Shown: piece after piece, positions 1-13,100 of the stretch
Layout of the letters: every line of letters begins with the position of its first letter
How positions within the stretch are numbered: the first letter of the stretch is position 1
Assembly (NCBI GenBank): GCA_000507305.1
Contig: DF239168.1
Coordinates: forward strand, 262,498-326,497
Source of the DNA: Breviolum minutum Mf 1.05b.01
Lineage: Eukaryota; Sar; Dinophyceae; Suessiales; Symbiodiniaceae
DNA: 64,000 nt
Direction of reading: 5' to 3'
Program-made: the position numbers and the translations under genes
Notes under the pieces: model-generated
What the model was told of the DNA's origin: nothing
Database searches by the model: none
Seen by the model: the letters and a program-made list of their open reading frames with translations, nothing else

Positions 1-192
1 AATGTACCATGGAAATGGAAAGTGACACAACTAGTTTGTGTGAATGATTATTCTTTTTCTGCGGAATCTTTCCAGCTCTCTTACTTAAAGATGAAGGTGA
101 TGGAAAATTCTCTGTGACAGATAAATTTCACTTTGTGCCGCTACAGACTTATTGATCACGGATTCCATCTCATTTGTACCAGTGCACTTTAG

Positions 193-1783
193 GCCGAAGC
201 TGCTGCCGACGCAGCCACAAAAAGTGTGGCACAGCGGATAGCCGCAGCAGCTGAGGGAAATGGTGCCCTTAGTGAAGACAAGGAGCTGTTGTGTATTTTG
301 TTGCTTATGAGACAGTGATGCATGACATGACCTGTCAACTGTGGAGTGATGCGCAAAAAGCAGGAAGCAAAGAGGAAGAAAAGAATTGCTCAAGCATATC
401 AACGAGCTTTGCGGCTGTGTGCCTTTTGCCCGGGAAAGGACCGAAGGGTTGAAATTAGAAATGGAAGTCACCATGTATTTTTGCAAGATTGCAAATATGT
501 TTTCCCTATGCCTCTATGTCAGTTTTCTAAAACTTCCTTGTATTAATTTCATTTCAGCAAATCTATACGACAAGTGAACTTTTTCCCTAACCTTCCCTTT
601 GAACCACCATGCTTACAGCATCCATGTCCCAAGGAGCTGAATGCACTGAAATGGCTGGAAGATTTTGAGGTGCTTGGAATTTGTTGGGTCAAAGGCTGGA
701 AAAATCTCAGTCAATGGTGACATGATAAGCAACTGAGCTGCTTGTTTCAAGAAAACACAAATTGGCGATTTGCCTGGAAAAGGCTTAACCAGCAACATGG
801 GCTATCAGCTGTCAATGAATCATTGGTCAAACCGTTAAATCAATGATACCAAAGCTGTTACGACATTTGACGTGTCATTGTCTACATTGATGTCATCAAT
901 CAGATCTTTCATGCTGTTCCACGACTTGAAACTGATTTTCATTGGCGGACAACCAAGTGTGTATGACCGAAAAGGTGTGCAGCTTCATCCGAAACTGTTG
1001 TATGAATCTAAGATGTGAGGAGCAAGATTGAACTCATACGATCTCATATGTGCGTGTTTTCCGTGATGTTTTTGTCCAACAAAAGCCGTGGCAGTGTGGT
1101 GGTTTGGATTGGTGATGGGTCAGTCATGATTTGAATTCAAGGTTCTTGAGCGATCATGATCCATGCAAATATCATAATATGATATTGATGTATGACATAT
1201 GATGATATGATTATGATTTGATGATATGCTTACATGATTGAATGATGTAACACTGATGCACCAAGTAACTATCGTGTGTTCAGGCTGAGGTTCAGGTTGC
1301 AGATGAACAAACTCAGCCAGGATGATCCTGAAGTGAAACCAGAGCTTCCAGACTACTTGGCCGCCTTGCATGCCTGCGAGGTGAGGGAAGTGTGCGGCCA
1401 ATTCGAACGACGTTACACTCGCCCCAAAACGCCCATGGATTCTTTGCATTTTTTTTGGGTGGTTATCCTATTATTATGATTCACTCAGACCATAATGACT
1501 TGTTTTTATTTAATTGTAGTACGTATCTCTGGAAACACGTCAACCAAAACAGAGTGATTGAACCCCCATGTGTTCAAAATGTCTAGAGACTTATTGTTTT
1601 GAATTAGAGTATATTGACAAATATTAACCTATTTACAAACGTACAGGATTTTTCCAGCAATTCCCGGTGTTGGAACGATGGCAACTCCGTGACATCAAAG
1701 AGATTTGTAAGGCAAGTGGCCAGCCGCTGGAACGTGTTTGGACTTTGCTGATGGATCTTCGGAAAAAGGGTTGGGAATCTTGA
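193..1783 (+). CDS. Unrecognised protein, exons 193-290, 1284-1380 and 1658-1783; possible winged-helix tail
   Basis: Three exons join in phase (2 then 0) to one open frame. The first is Ala-rich (AEAAADAATKSVAQRI), the second carries the stretch DDPEVKPELPDYLAALHACE, and the last ends at a TGA at 1781-1783. The final exon (motif RWQLRDIKEICK, then WTLLMDLRKKG) resembles a small winged-helix fold such as the C-terminal domain of the TFIIF beta subunit, but the match is by eye and weak. Introns use GT donors (GTGTAT at 291, GTGAGG at 1381). The start is outside or unresolved, because exon 193 begins after an AG acceptor. The stop could lie in an intron if a donor at GGTTGG is used. It is the first of the run of plus-strand genes. 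Confidence 0.35.
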
Positions 1784-2533
1784 AAACAGAAGGAAGACGA
1801 GTCAGAGACACAACCAACAAAAACTGAGATATCATGAGATCAGGTATACATCAGCATATAACCTCGATAACCTGATATCATTTTAATTAGTTTTAATTCA
1901 TTTCATAACCGAATGTACCAAACGAACTCTCAGATTGTACCGAGGTGCGTTTGCATATCGTGGCCGTCGACTGAGGTTTAGATTTGGACAGTTCCAATGA
2001 TCGGGACCGGCAGGAGACACTGATGGCTTCTATACGTCGATGGAATGGAAAGTATGAATGTCTTTTGAGATATTTTGAGATAATGTATACAAGAATCATC
2101 TCAAACCTTATGCCAGGTGTATGTTGACATCAAAAGAATAGGCTCGTTTTTTTTTTGAAAGGTACACCATAGCCCTTCATAGGTGTATGCGAGACATGAT
2201 GTAGGAGATCCATATGCTGCAGCAGAAGCTTGAAAAATACGAGCACTCCGCTGAGAAGAATGGAGAGGACTTGATGACTTACTGTCGCATGTGTGGATGC
2301 AATCCCTGGAGTGACTATCAACCAATTCATTCCCTGTGCAAACAGCATCAAACAGCTTGGGTCTTTGAGATTAATGATTAATGTGACACGTTATTTCCAT
2401 AGCGATGTATACGCGATGTATCGCCACCAGATTTGAACAAGCAAGTTGTTTCTCAGGATGTTGATGTGTTATGCAACACCATGGCTTTCCATGGGGTGTA
2501 TTCCAAAGATGCATTTTTCCAAATTCCATACAG

Positions 2534-3876
2534 GGAAAACGTAGACCACCACGTCAGGATCCACAAGAGTTGCGCAGGCAACTGCACCATGCTGAAGAGG
2601 CTGACAAGGGCTTCCAGGGGTGAGTCAACATCCACTTCAAGCTAGCAATATTATTTTCCATCAAGCAGTATCATAGGTGATGGTTGCGAAACATGTTTTA
2701 TTTTCATCCCTGTGCTAGGAATATGTTCATTTTGACTATTACTCGTCAAGTGGGTTGAAACCGCCACCGAGTGATGGAATGGAATTGAAAACTGTAAAGA
2801 GGCCATAAGATTCCAAATGCAATCTTCATACATTTTTTATTGGACCTATATCCAATCCTGTCAATGTTCAGCTTTCACAATTTTAATTGAATCACTTTTA
2901 ATTTTTACAATCATTCAATCTTCATTGAATCATGAGTAGTGAAACCAGGAAACCACCATTTTTTGGGGGGATGTGATATTCACCCGCATTTACCGTCTCA
3001 GGCAGCAGCTGCCGTGGCATTTTTGACCTCCAAGGATGCCTGGCACCTGTTAGAGCGCCATGCCCAACGATGGCTGACCTCGGAAGCACCACATCCCAGG
3101 TGCCCGGGTGGGTCCTTGCTGCGCTCCGGTTGGTGGGATTTCAGGAGGGTTATATAAAGTATAAACATGAAAAGATCATGAAAACGGGATGTGTTTTTTT
3201 GGAAAGGCCAACGGGCCAACACTCATTGTATCTCATCGTTATTTTTCATCTCAACACCTCTTCAACGTCATCAATACGCCGATTATATTCATTCTTTTCA
3301 TTTCAATCACAAATTCCTCACTTTGAAACATCACCTCCAGAGATTTCTTAGGGAAAGAGTGGAATTTCCTTTAAATCACAATGTCACAACGTTGCTGTTT
3401 TTCTCAGGGCCTTGGAAGCCGTGCTTCGCTTGGGCAGCTTGCTGACTCGCCGTGGCATCGCTGATGTTGATGCTATCGTTCGGCGAAGGGCAGCACCTGG
3501 GCTTGTTCTGAGTTTTGACATTCTTTTTGGGTAGTCTCCTAACATCTCCACGCATCTCAACACCAATTTACTTCAATTCCGTTCTTTTACCTGTACAGTA
3601 CAGTGAGATTGGTTGTTTGTTTTTTTGTTGCATCTAGGTTTTGATTCCTCTGCGTGGGACCTCCAAAAACACAATCTCCAATCATTCAACTTCAGTACTC
3701 TTCAATCATCCAACCTTATCATCCTTGGACATGAGGTAGCTCCAATTTTGGATGCCTTTCAGAATGCACCTGAGCGCCTGGCGTTGGTCAAGGGCCTTGG
3801 CGTCTTCACAGGAGAAGCCTTGAGGTCGTTGGGCATCCGGACAGTTGGCCAAGACCTCAGAAGAATGGCCACGTGA
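2534..3876 (+). CDS. Unrecognised gene, exons 2534-2619, 3002-3099, 3408-3530, 3736-3876; HhH-like C-terminus
   Basis: Four coding exons lie in the same direction. Exon 2534-2619 encodes a charged helix (GKRRPPRQDPQELRRQL) and ends at a strong GTGAGT donor. Exons 3002-3099 and 3408-3530 join in phase 2 through an AG|G junction and encode a helical region (AFLTSKDAWHLLERHAQRW, then RLGSLLTRRGIADVDAIVRR). The last exon ends at a TGA at 3874-3876 and holds LVKGLGVFTGEALRSLGI, which looks like a helix-hairpin-helix motif. Junctions to the first and last exons are not phase-matched, so small exons are probably missing. No family is recognised. Confidence 0.45.
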
Positions 3877-4019
3877 TGCGCCAAGTGGGATTTGGATAAT
3901 CATTTCAACACAAAAAACGACCTAAGAATTTAACAACGAAAATATCAAAACCATCTCAAAACGATTTGATCAAACAATTGCATATAGACAGTTGCTACGT
4001 ATGGGTTACATTGTCCCTT

Positions 4020-4135
4020 TGATAAGAATCATGTCAAGAGCTGTGCCACTGACTTGGATGAAGGTGTCCTCAACATGGAAGAACTCATGCACCACATGGG
4101 GATTCTGCAAAAGTTATTTGCCAATGGTTGTTGTC
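4020..4135 (+). other. Possible exon with acidic helix
   Basis: One frame reads through CPFDKNHVKSCATDLDEGV and then MEELMHHMGIL before a stop. The pattern D-x-D-E-G-V followed by E-E-L is faintly EF-hand-like. No clear splice sites bound it and it may be chance. Confidence 0.15.
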
Positions 4136-4889
4136 TAAACAACTTATGGTGCTGATTTCAAATCGCCAAGGTGAAAATGGCAGCGAATCTGCATGGCCGG
4201 GGGGTCTTGAAGTGACCATGCGGATTTTGGTGAAGCGGATTGGACAATCGTAAATGGGTTTAGATTCCAAACAAGACCTCTACAGATTCTCAATCAGATC
4301 CAGATCAATGTTATGCAACCCCCACCCGAAAATGAAGGAATGTCACCCGAAAATGTACAATTTCAAAAGGAACATAGTCTTCCAACCAGCATTGTTCAGG
4401 GGATATGTTAGTTTTTTGGGGGGAGCACCTTTTATCATTTTGTAAGCTTTAAATTGATGCTATAATATGTCAAGTTGGCTGAGGCGATTGGAAGCTGCAA
4501 AAACGGTGCACCGACAGGTGGTGAAGTCCGTGGGATGAATGGACATCTGAAATGGGCTGATGTAGGGATATGTAGGGCAATCTTCCCCAAAATGGCCTTA
4601 GAGTTTGGGAAGTATAGTTTGTTGGCAAGACATTCCCTTTGTTTCTTGAATTTCATGGCTGAAGGGCTTATCTGCAAAGGATTGAACCTCTCAACTTGTC
4701 TTCTTTAGATATTGCGTCCTGACGGAGGCCATGCTGAGAAGATGGACTTGCTGGAATGAACCAGAAGGCCTTGAGTTTTTGTTGTAGGATATGAAATGAT
4801 ATAGAATAGAGTAGTAACACATGCACCGTACTGCTGTGAAGATCTAGACGTTTCTTGAGCTTCAAACCCCCAAAAAGGAACCATGTGCA

Positions 4890-5087
4890 ATGTATATCAA
4901 TGTATTGCAATTTGCAAATGCCCTTGTTTCTATGATTTGGGATGACATTGGGCGGATAATTTGTGAAGAGTTACTCAATGCTCTATCGCTTGGTGTTGCC
5001 TCACCAGAGGTCCTGGAAGCTTTGCGTGGGTGGCTTATGATCTCTCCAGTCAGGCAAAAGGGGGACAAGCATCAGATATGGAGGTAA
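4890..5087 (+). CDS. Small ORF or exon, helical, unrecognised
   Basis: An ATG-started 65-residue frame carries DDIGRIICEELLNAL and SPEVLEALRGWLMISPV, with good amphipathic helix character. It could be a single-exon product or one exon of a longer gene. It is followed closely by a (GT)n tract at 5101-5118. No family is recognised. Confidence 0.3.
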   Translation: MYINVLQFANALVSMIWDDIGRIICEELLNALSLGVASPEVLEALRGWLMISPVRQKGDKHQIWR

Positions 5088-5100
5088 CATGCCTGTATCA

Positions 5101-5118
5101 TGTGTGTGTGTGTGTGTG
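5101..5118. repeat. (TG)n microsatellite
   Basis: Nine uninterrupted TG units immediately follow the 4890-5087 frame. Confidence 0.9.
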
Positions 5119-7464
5119 ATTACCGTTCAACTATCAGTGTCAGTGTATATTGGATTCTACAGATACAAGTAGAAGTGAAAAGATGAGGCTGATGCTTTAT
5201 TGTATAAGAATGCATAGGACTGTACCAAGTTTCTTTATATAGTATGAGTAGCATTGGCTTGAAGCCTGATGACTGCAATACTTTGTTGTTTTTGATCAAG
5301 TTTTGGATGATTCATGATAACAATTTCCAGCTGTTTGGAATGAGAACTGGTTCCTGCTAGTGGACACCAGACTATCTAAGATTATAATCTAAATTTTCGG
5401 ATAGAATGTAGTTGTAGAACAGACTTGTGCGAACATGTAGTTGGATGCATCCTTACAGGTGAAACAGCTTGCTTGCCACTTCACACAAGTTGCATCACCA
5501 TGTCGCCAGTCCGAACGATTTCGATGCGATGGAGAAGTTGTAGGCGGGCTATGTTTGGCTTGAAATCTGTCCGAAGATGCCACCAAAAGCGCCAATGTAT
5601 TGTGATGCCATGTTGATCTAGTGATTTGGAATTATGATTTGTCATATGGAGTCTGATTGAATCATACGGCATCAGCTACCTACTACCATCACCTGCGGTG
5701 CTTCCTGATCAGCACAGGTCAAGCGCCAAAGAGTCCGGTCTTGGAGGAGCTTTTCCCTTCCTTAGTGCCTTGGAATTGACGCTGTGGTTGTTCGAATCAT
5801 TGGATCTCCCTAAACCCAGTTCATTTCTCTTAAAAAAGTTGCCTAACCAACCAGCCTAAGATACTGTAGTACGTCTCAGAAAGGTTTGGAAACGTAACGG
5901 AAATGTAATATGCATGGAAACATAAAGATTATAAGTTTGTTTTGAACTTTGGTGTCATTTTTAGTTGGAGGAAGGTGAGGTTAACCCTTCATGTTTTGGC
6001 CTTCATTTTACGCAAGGGTTTGCTGGGAATGGTCATTGTGCGGGCTGAGAGCCAAATAACTCACAGGTGTTTGACAGCCCTTCTAGTTGGAGAGTGTGTG
6101 ATATGATTATCTATGAATTCTGAAGATGTAGAAGGTCCCAAAAATGCGAAATCATTGGAAATCCAAAACATTGAGGAACCAAAGAATTCACTCAAAGGGA
6201 TTGAGGTTTAGAAAATATGGTTTAAATCTCAACATGTTGACTCAATGTTTGATAGTCATTTTGTCTCGAAGGGTTATCAAGGTTCCCAGCAAAAGCACAG
6301 GATTTATATGAGTCATGACACACTTGAGGCTTCTGATTTTTGAATGATATAGATGCCACAGTTGTCTAAGGACCCGGATCAGCGCTCAACTCACGCAGAA
6401 GTCAGAGCTTTGTAGGGAGACTTAGGAACATATGTTGACCAGTGTAAGAAACGCAGATTGACAAAAAGTGATGCAAACAAAGTGTGAATGCTCCAGAACT
6501 TGAGGAGGTTTACTTGTTTTTTTTCTTGATAGGACTCACAGCAGTGTCTTGTTGCGCAGGATGGTCCTTGCAGAAAAGTTGCTGCAGGGTTTTTCCGAGG
6601 GCCACTGCCCCAGTGATACAACCCTTGCTTGATGTGCAGATGATGTAGATGTGCTGGACATCCAACCAATTTTGATGCGCTTGGGAAGGCCTTCAAAGCA
6701 GAACAGATGTGCAACATTGTGCAACTGTGAAACTAGGGATGCTATGTTCCAAAGGCTTTGCCAACATGGCGCAGGCTGATAGATGTTTATTGAGATGGCT
6801 TCTTATCATGTTTTGTTGGGTAAGCAGAACATGAAGATGGGCGTAAGTCCTGCACCCTGTGTATGGTGGCAAGCAAAAACACACCAGTCCGATTGTTCTC
6901 ACATGCCCAGTTCACACCACTTTTTTTGAGAATGGATTGATGACAACATGACGACAACATCATGACAACACTCCTCAAAAATACCCTCAACGGACACGCA
7001 GATTTGATGTGAATCGCCTCAGGTAACTGTTTGGAAATTCGCGGAGCCAGGATCTGAGATTGGAATTACTATGTGATTATTTGTCTACTTATGATTCTGT
7101 AGTTCTGATACGTGATACGTGTAAGGATTTATTGCAGTATTCGCACCTTCGTGTGGAATTCATAGGCTTTGCACTTTAGACTTTGACAATTAAAACATGA
7201 TATGACATCATATGACATCTATGGCATAGAGTGTATTGTATCATTAAGGATAAGTCATTCATCACTATGGGGGGCACCACTGTTGGGTGACTCAGGTACT
7301 GATGCTATACACGCCTTTCCCGCCTGAAACTGCAAGCATCTATTCGATGCAGCAATTCTTGCAGCCGGGGGGTCTCAGAAAATCAAAGGGAGACTTGGAT
7401 TGAATCATGATGGAACCTGTGAAATCTATGATATCCTATGATATCCTACTAAACATGAGCAACT
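5119..7464. other. Stretch without a supportable gene
   Basis: T- and G-rich DNA in which open frames are short and mutually overlapping. I see no exon with convincing protein character or paired splice sites. It may be intron or intergenic. Confidence 0.5.
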
Positions 7465-7477
7465 TCATTGACATCTT

Positions 7478-7632
7478 TGGGACGAGGGTCTCTCCTCCTC
7501 GTACCTGCAAGTGCAGATCCAAATTCCAAGGCTTTTTCCCTGGGTCGAGATGCATGTGGCGTTCGACGATGCTGTGGATCTAAGCGGTAGGGATGCCCGA
7601 AAAAACGGGGGGCTGGTACTAGCTGGCTGACT
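7478..7632 (+). CDS. Terminal exon of an unrecognised plus-strand gene
   Basis: A frame reading DEGLSSSYLQVQIQIPRLF, then WVEMHVAFDDAVDLSGR, ends at a TGA near 7632. Residue composition is protein-like and different from the flanking non-coding frames. The upstream boundary is not resolved and no partner exon could be assigned. No homologue is recognised. Confidence 0.4.
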
Positions 7633-7639
7633 AGGCTTT

Positions 7640-8950
7640 GGTGGCATGGTGATTGCAGTCTGAATATGAGTCAGCACGGCAGCATGATTCCAGATACAAA
7701 AAGGATGATCGGACACGTTATGGTAAATCGGTTCTGTTGAGAATATAACGTCACTACAATCACAAACGAACCAAGGATTTTGAAGCTGGCATAGCTTTTG
7801 TTTCCATTGACACATTTGCCCTTGTTGGCATGACTTCATCTCTTAGGCGGAACGTTGCCAGTGGAGAGGATCAGGCTGTTTGCAATAAGCTTGGCACATG
7901 TGTGTAGCTCCCAACTGATCTTGGTACCTTTATGATAGGACTTTAAGGTCGTTCATCACAAGGCCATGTAAGGCAGATATCATTATCATAGCTGATATTT
8001 TTTTGTTTGGCTTAGAGTTAAATGATGATTCAAAAAGTAGCTCGATTCTGCATTGTCATGCGTTCTTCGGAACAGGAATCTCAAAACTAAAACACATCCT
8101 AAAGATGGATACACATTACGAACTGTTGCCCATTCTGCCTAGCCATTTTCTGTTTTCAGAGTAGACACCATTTTGTTGTAAGATGTTGCAAGTCAAGGTA
8201 GTGGCCGAAGCATGCTGTTGGTCCTTCTCACATATCGCCTGCCAGGTGTGAAAACAAGGACTGCGGGATGGAATCTTGATTTGCCCCTTCGTAACAAACT
8301 CAGGAAGTGTTTCTCTTTGTGCTTCAATAAAATGTCCTCTTCATTGCTATATGCTATATGCTGATACCACTTGCACCCATGTTTTACGTTGCTTTCCAGA
8401 GATTGTAGCTCACATACCTTCATCAGTACGTGGTTGCTGCGCCGCGCATGTCTCCCCATGTCACTTGCCACATCAGAAGGAGCTGAGTAAAAACTCAGAA
8501 AACAAAGCTTTAAATGGAACCCACGTTAACGGTCAGAAACCCAGTGTGTAGATCCAATGAATCCAGCAATGGAAATAGCTTCACTTTCACACCGATTTAA
8601 GCAACACAAGATATTTGCATCGAATTTACCATTATTGGGAGTGCATGATCAGTTTGCAAGCGGTTCAATCCAATGCCAAAGATGGGAAAGGTCCTTACGC
8701 AGTTTTTTTCTTGCTGCTAAACATGAGTCAAGTGAGGAGCCATGTCAATGTATTTGGGAGCAAAAATTGCTTGGAATGGAATTCTGTTCCTTCTGGATGC
8801 CGAGGAACCAAATCTTGAATGCGACCAATGCGTTTTTGCTGCCTGTGGCGGCAGCGTCGAACCAAAATTAGAGAAGCAGATCCAACAAAACCAACCAAGA
8901 TGAGATTCTGCAAATTTTGGTCCGAAGCAAATTTGGCCTAAAAAGAAAAA
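7640..8950. other. Stretch without a supportable gene
   Basis: Only short overlapping frames on both strands, with no consistent splice structure. Confidence 0.45.
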
Positions 8951-8962
8951 ACACATCGTGTT

Positions 8963-9145
8963 TTGGCTTTCCGTGAGGCTCCCTCCATTTTGGCCGGGCT
9001 GTTTCGTGGCCGGGCCGGGGGTGCTCCGGAGAAAAAATCCCGGGGAAAAGTGCCAGGTCCCGACTCAGGGGCTCAGCAAGTCCCCCAGCACAGTCTTGTG
9101 CGTCACTGGCGCAGCCCGCTGTGTTGCAGCAGCCAACTCTGTGTA
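8963..9145 (+). other. GC-rich block with an open frame, possible exon
   Basis: This block is clearly richer in G and C than its surroundings. One plus-strand frame is open (REAPSILAGLFRGRAGG, then KVPGPDSGAQQVPQHSLVR) but lacks an ATG, and a second frame is open as well. It may be an exon or a piece of a dispersed GC-rich repeat. Confidence 0.25.
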
Positions 9146-10002
9146 AATTCCCAACCAAAAAACGAGAAGAAGCATTGGAAGGGGGTGTGATGTTTGAGCT
9201 GGGGTATCAATAATGATGTTTGCATTGGATAACTTGCTTATTCCCTTTGGAGCTAAGTTGGGAACATTGCCAAATTGTGGGCAATGAACATTGCATTAAG
9301 ATTGTAGTCTTGGCTCATTTTACTCTTTGAGGAGGGGTTATCATAGCTCAATACTTGCAAATTTGCCATGGACCAACGCTCTTGCATGTTATTGTTTTGG
9401 CTCAGAAAGTTGACTGGGGGCGGATGAAGTATCTAAGAAGCAAAACGTCATATAGACCAGCGAAACGTCACAAACTTTCAACCAAAACAACTCAACAAAA
9501 CGATGATACTCTGATGATGGCAACATACCATTCAGCTGAGTTTCTCCACGGAAACAAAACCACAACTTCCTCCATTTTGTGGTCAAACTTTGTGAAAGCG
9601 CTGCGGCCGATTTTGTATCCGGTTGGGGCAGAGTCTCCAGTTCAGGCTATACACAACAAACACGTTTTAAGTGATCAGTCCATTGTAAACTTTACCGTAA
9701 TATTGGTAGCATTTGTTGCACTGCACCTCTCCTCCTCCAGGAATCTTTTGATACCCAACATGATGCTATGTTTACTGTTGACTCTCAAAGAAGTTGGGGT
9801 GTACGAACAATAAACACAATAATTGGAACGTAACCACACGATATCCGTAGATGCCTTCCTAGCAAGAGTTTCCTAGAATAGGCGGACTTGAGTAGCCACC
9901 AACCAACTAAACTACCCTTTCAATACATCTAGAAGATCTCCATATCAATACTCTATAGAATTCTCGAGCAAATTACTTGTGTGGGATGTTCCAATTTGTC
10001 AC

Positions 10003-10110
10003 ATATCCCATAGCATCCATATATGGCATATTTGCCATTATTTGCCTACATTTGGTTGGTTTTTATGGTAAATGTAGGCAAATATACCATACATGGATGG
10101 TATTGGTATC
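10003..10110. mobile_element. MITE-like inverted-repeat element, copy 1
   Basis: The left arm (from about 10011, ATAGCATCCATATATGGCAT) is the imperfect reverse complement of the right arm ending near 10105 (ACCATACATGGATGGTAT). The arms close on a loop rich in T near 10066-10075, giving a hairpin of about 100 bp. Related hairpins lie at 19364-19472 and 55654-55750. The element ends about 25 bp before the acceptor of the exon at 10135. It has no coding capacity, so it would be non-autonomous. Confidence 0.65.
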
Positions 10111-10134
10111 CTTGTCACCTTCCGTTGCTTCAAG

Positions 10135-13100
10135 GTGCCTCCCGATACGCCGAGAGATTTCCGCTTCAGGTCATCGCCGCCTTCATGGCTGGATATCATG
10201 CAGACTTAGAGGCCATGGATCCGTTGGGAGCCTGTCATTTGTTTGGAGGTTTCTTAATATGTGAAACTTACGAGGGTATGAAACAAAAAACAAACATAGG
10301 CTTGCAGCAATTGATAAAGATCACCAAACAGAGACATTGATTTTTTGTCCGTACTTTCCTCAGCTGATAGAAATCTCGGCCGTCGTTTTGCTCCGGATCC
10401 ACAGTCTGATACAACATCTCCAGGCGCATGGCGGTATCATGAAGCTGTGACACTGCATGCCTAAAAGAAACTTTCCTCAGCAGGTTTTTTGTTTGATTTT
10501 GTTGACTCTTTGGCCCAAGACTTTTGAACATAATGCCAATGATGCCACGAGGGAAGTACAAGACGTTAAAAAGAAAGATCGTTGTTTAGGGTGATTGGCA
10601 TGGAAGAGCCATGTGTCAAGTACAACATGAAGGTTGGGTGAGGAAAGATCTCATGATTTTGTTGATTCCCGGTATGCTACTTCAAAGATGTTGAGATTGT
10701 TTGCATCATGTTTTATGCCCCCAGAACCATGGCATAGTTCAAGGGGCACCAGCTTGCTGTGCTTTAAGTTGAACATCTTCGCCTGGTTTCCACAATTTGA
10801 GGATTGCTACCCTGAAGGACTCATAGATTTTTTGTTTTCTTTCCACAGCATGCCCAGCTTGTTTGCTGTCAGCCCATGCCATGGCTGCCATGACTCATGG
10901 TGGGATTGGCGGATCTGAGGACCCTCCAAATCCATGGATTGGTGAATGGGACTTGTGATGTTGAAATATCTGTGAGTTTTTGCGGATGAGCTTCCAAAAC
11001 ATTGGTTTGTCAGAGTTTGTCACCATTAATTTATGCATCTAGGATGTTCCACTGTTGATTTTTTGCATGTGAAGATGTATCGACTCATGGTGTGTTGGAT
11101 TTGACAGGCTTGTTTGGGTTGCATTGTTTTGGATCAAGTGATCAAGTCTCTTGCAACTCGTTCAAGTCTCTAAGCACATGGCAGATCTCCTGTGTCCACT
11201 CAACCTTTGGGGTCACTGGTGCTGATGCTGCTGCACCGCGGTGGTTGGCTGCTGCCTTTTGCGGCTTTGCAGCGGATTTGCATGGAGAGACGGTGAAGAA
11301 TGTGACATGCTTTGTGGATCCAACAACGACTGAATACAGCAACATGTTGGGTGTGTATGTTTTCTCCAATTCAGTTTCCAGAGTCTAAAGGCCACAGAGA
11401 ATCTATGCGTGGATGGGTTAGTTGTTGGTTAGCACTGATCTTGTCTTGAAGCCACCCACGTGGCAAACCATGCGCAACTTTCAACTAGTGTGCGCTGGTT
11501 CTTATCAGCACCGCCGCGAACACGTCTTTCTCCGACAGAACATCCCCATTGTTTGGATTATTCTTGGTGTAGTTGCTGCTGGTTCTTCCGCGCTCAGGAC
11601 CGGTACTACCTGCGATGTACATGCCGGCTTTGGAAAATTTGACGAATGCAAATGAGCGACTGCTGCATAAAGGCTGCGGTGACCAGCACCTCCTGCACAT
11701 GACGCCCAACCATCAAGTGCGTGAAGAGGTATTGATGATGTCAGTCTTCAGTTCTGCTGGCTTGGACTTTGTCGGATTCTTTGAAGTCAAAGTTCGTTTT
11801 GTGCAGCCTCAGCAGGACAATGAGCACATGAGCACCAGAACCAGAGCTAGGGCGGATATTCTCAGGAGGCGTGGATTCCAGGATGGATTTTGCCGCTCCT
11901 GTTCAGAATGAGACGAATGGCTCAAACTTGACAGAGGTGCTTCAACAATACGTTACCCCATTTTTTGTTGGTTTGGTTGCTTTCAAAGATTACCATGGAG
12001 TCCAAGAATGGTCACGGAGAAACAGAGTTTCTTTCACGGCAAGCATAACTTGCAAGCACCATAGGTCAAGTAAGACCCTGCTGCGAGTGCCTCCAGGTTC
12101 TTAGCAAGTTAGGACAAGAACGCTTTCTCATCGGCCGTGATTTTGCCGCAACTCCCAATTTGTAGATGAATATCCTTAATTATTGGAATTGGTCATAGAA
12201 GCTCGAAATTCTTTGAATCTTCTGGTCGAGCAGGTTGTCTCTTCGCAGTTGAAGGCGATGTGCATGTTCTGGTGGAGCCATCCTAGCGATTCACAATGGA
12301 TCAACTGCTGCCATCACATGATCCAACCATCAACATTTGGTAGGAAGGCTTAGTCTCCTTGCGTTTGAAGGCGCTGCAAGGGAGTCAGGGGCGATGTTGA
12401 TTCGCCTTTTCTTTGGAACTTTCCTGCCACCTTTTGCAGGAGCCTAATAGTTGTATAGGATGTGTGAAAAATTGGCGGCATCCAAAGAAACACGCTTTTC
12501 AATTCCAAATAGCAGCGACAGTAGCAAGTAGGGGCAAGTCTATTTTTTGAAAGTGCTTGGCAAGTCCCAGCAGATGAACGGATGGAAGCAAAGTTCGATG
12601 CAACATTCCGGAGCATAGCCAAGGTTGAAAAAGCGTTGTCGATTGAGTCTGAGTGTGGAGATGTAAGACTACACTCTAGAGCAAGCAGGAGTCTACATCA
12701 GAAATGATTTTTGGAGAATTCAGAATCTATGGCTGTTCTTTGAGGACGTGGAACGAGCAGCAGCAAAGGCTAGCACACCATGTGAGATTTGGGATTGGAT
12801 GCATGTTGCAGACACAATGGAGAACGCTACTGCCTCGTCCTGTGTTTTTCCAAGCTCGAGAAATGGTGTATCTCAAAATGTTGGCACATGTTTGTTCTGA
12901 GAGTTGTCAATTTTTGTTGGGACATTTTGGGAAGGGTTGGGACGACACTATCATGTCTATAGTTCTATACAAGTTCATAAGGGGCTATTGTCGCAACAGC
13001 GAGGCTGATGCTGGTGCAGCTCTACTTTTTGCCGCTTTGGCCCAGGATTTCTGGGGGCATATTGGGTATGGGAATCGTGGGCATTTATATCGCATTCAGA

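Noticed and set aside
8984..9000. CCATTTTGGC as a relic of the dinoflagellate spliced leader
   Set aside because: Only about ten bases match and the following GGCTCAAG-type end is missing, so chance is more likely.
9355..9813. 152-codon plus-strand frame
   Set aside because: It lacks clear domain character and splice context. Composition is close to that of neighbouring non-coding frames, so I did not call a gene.
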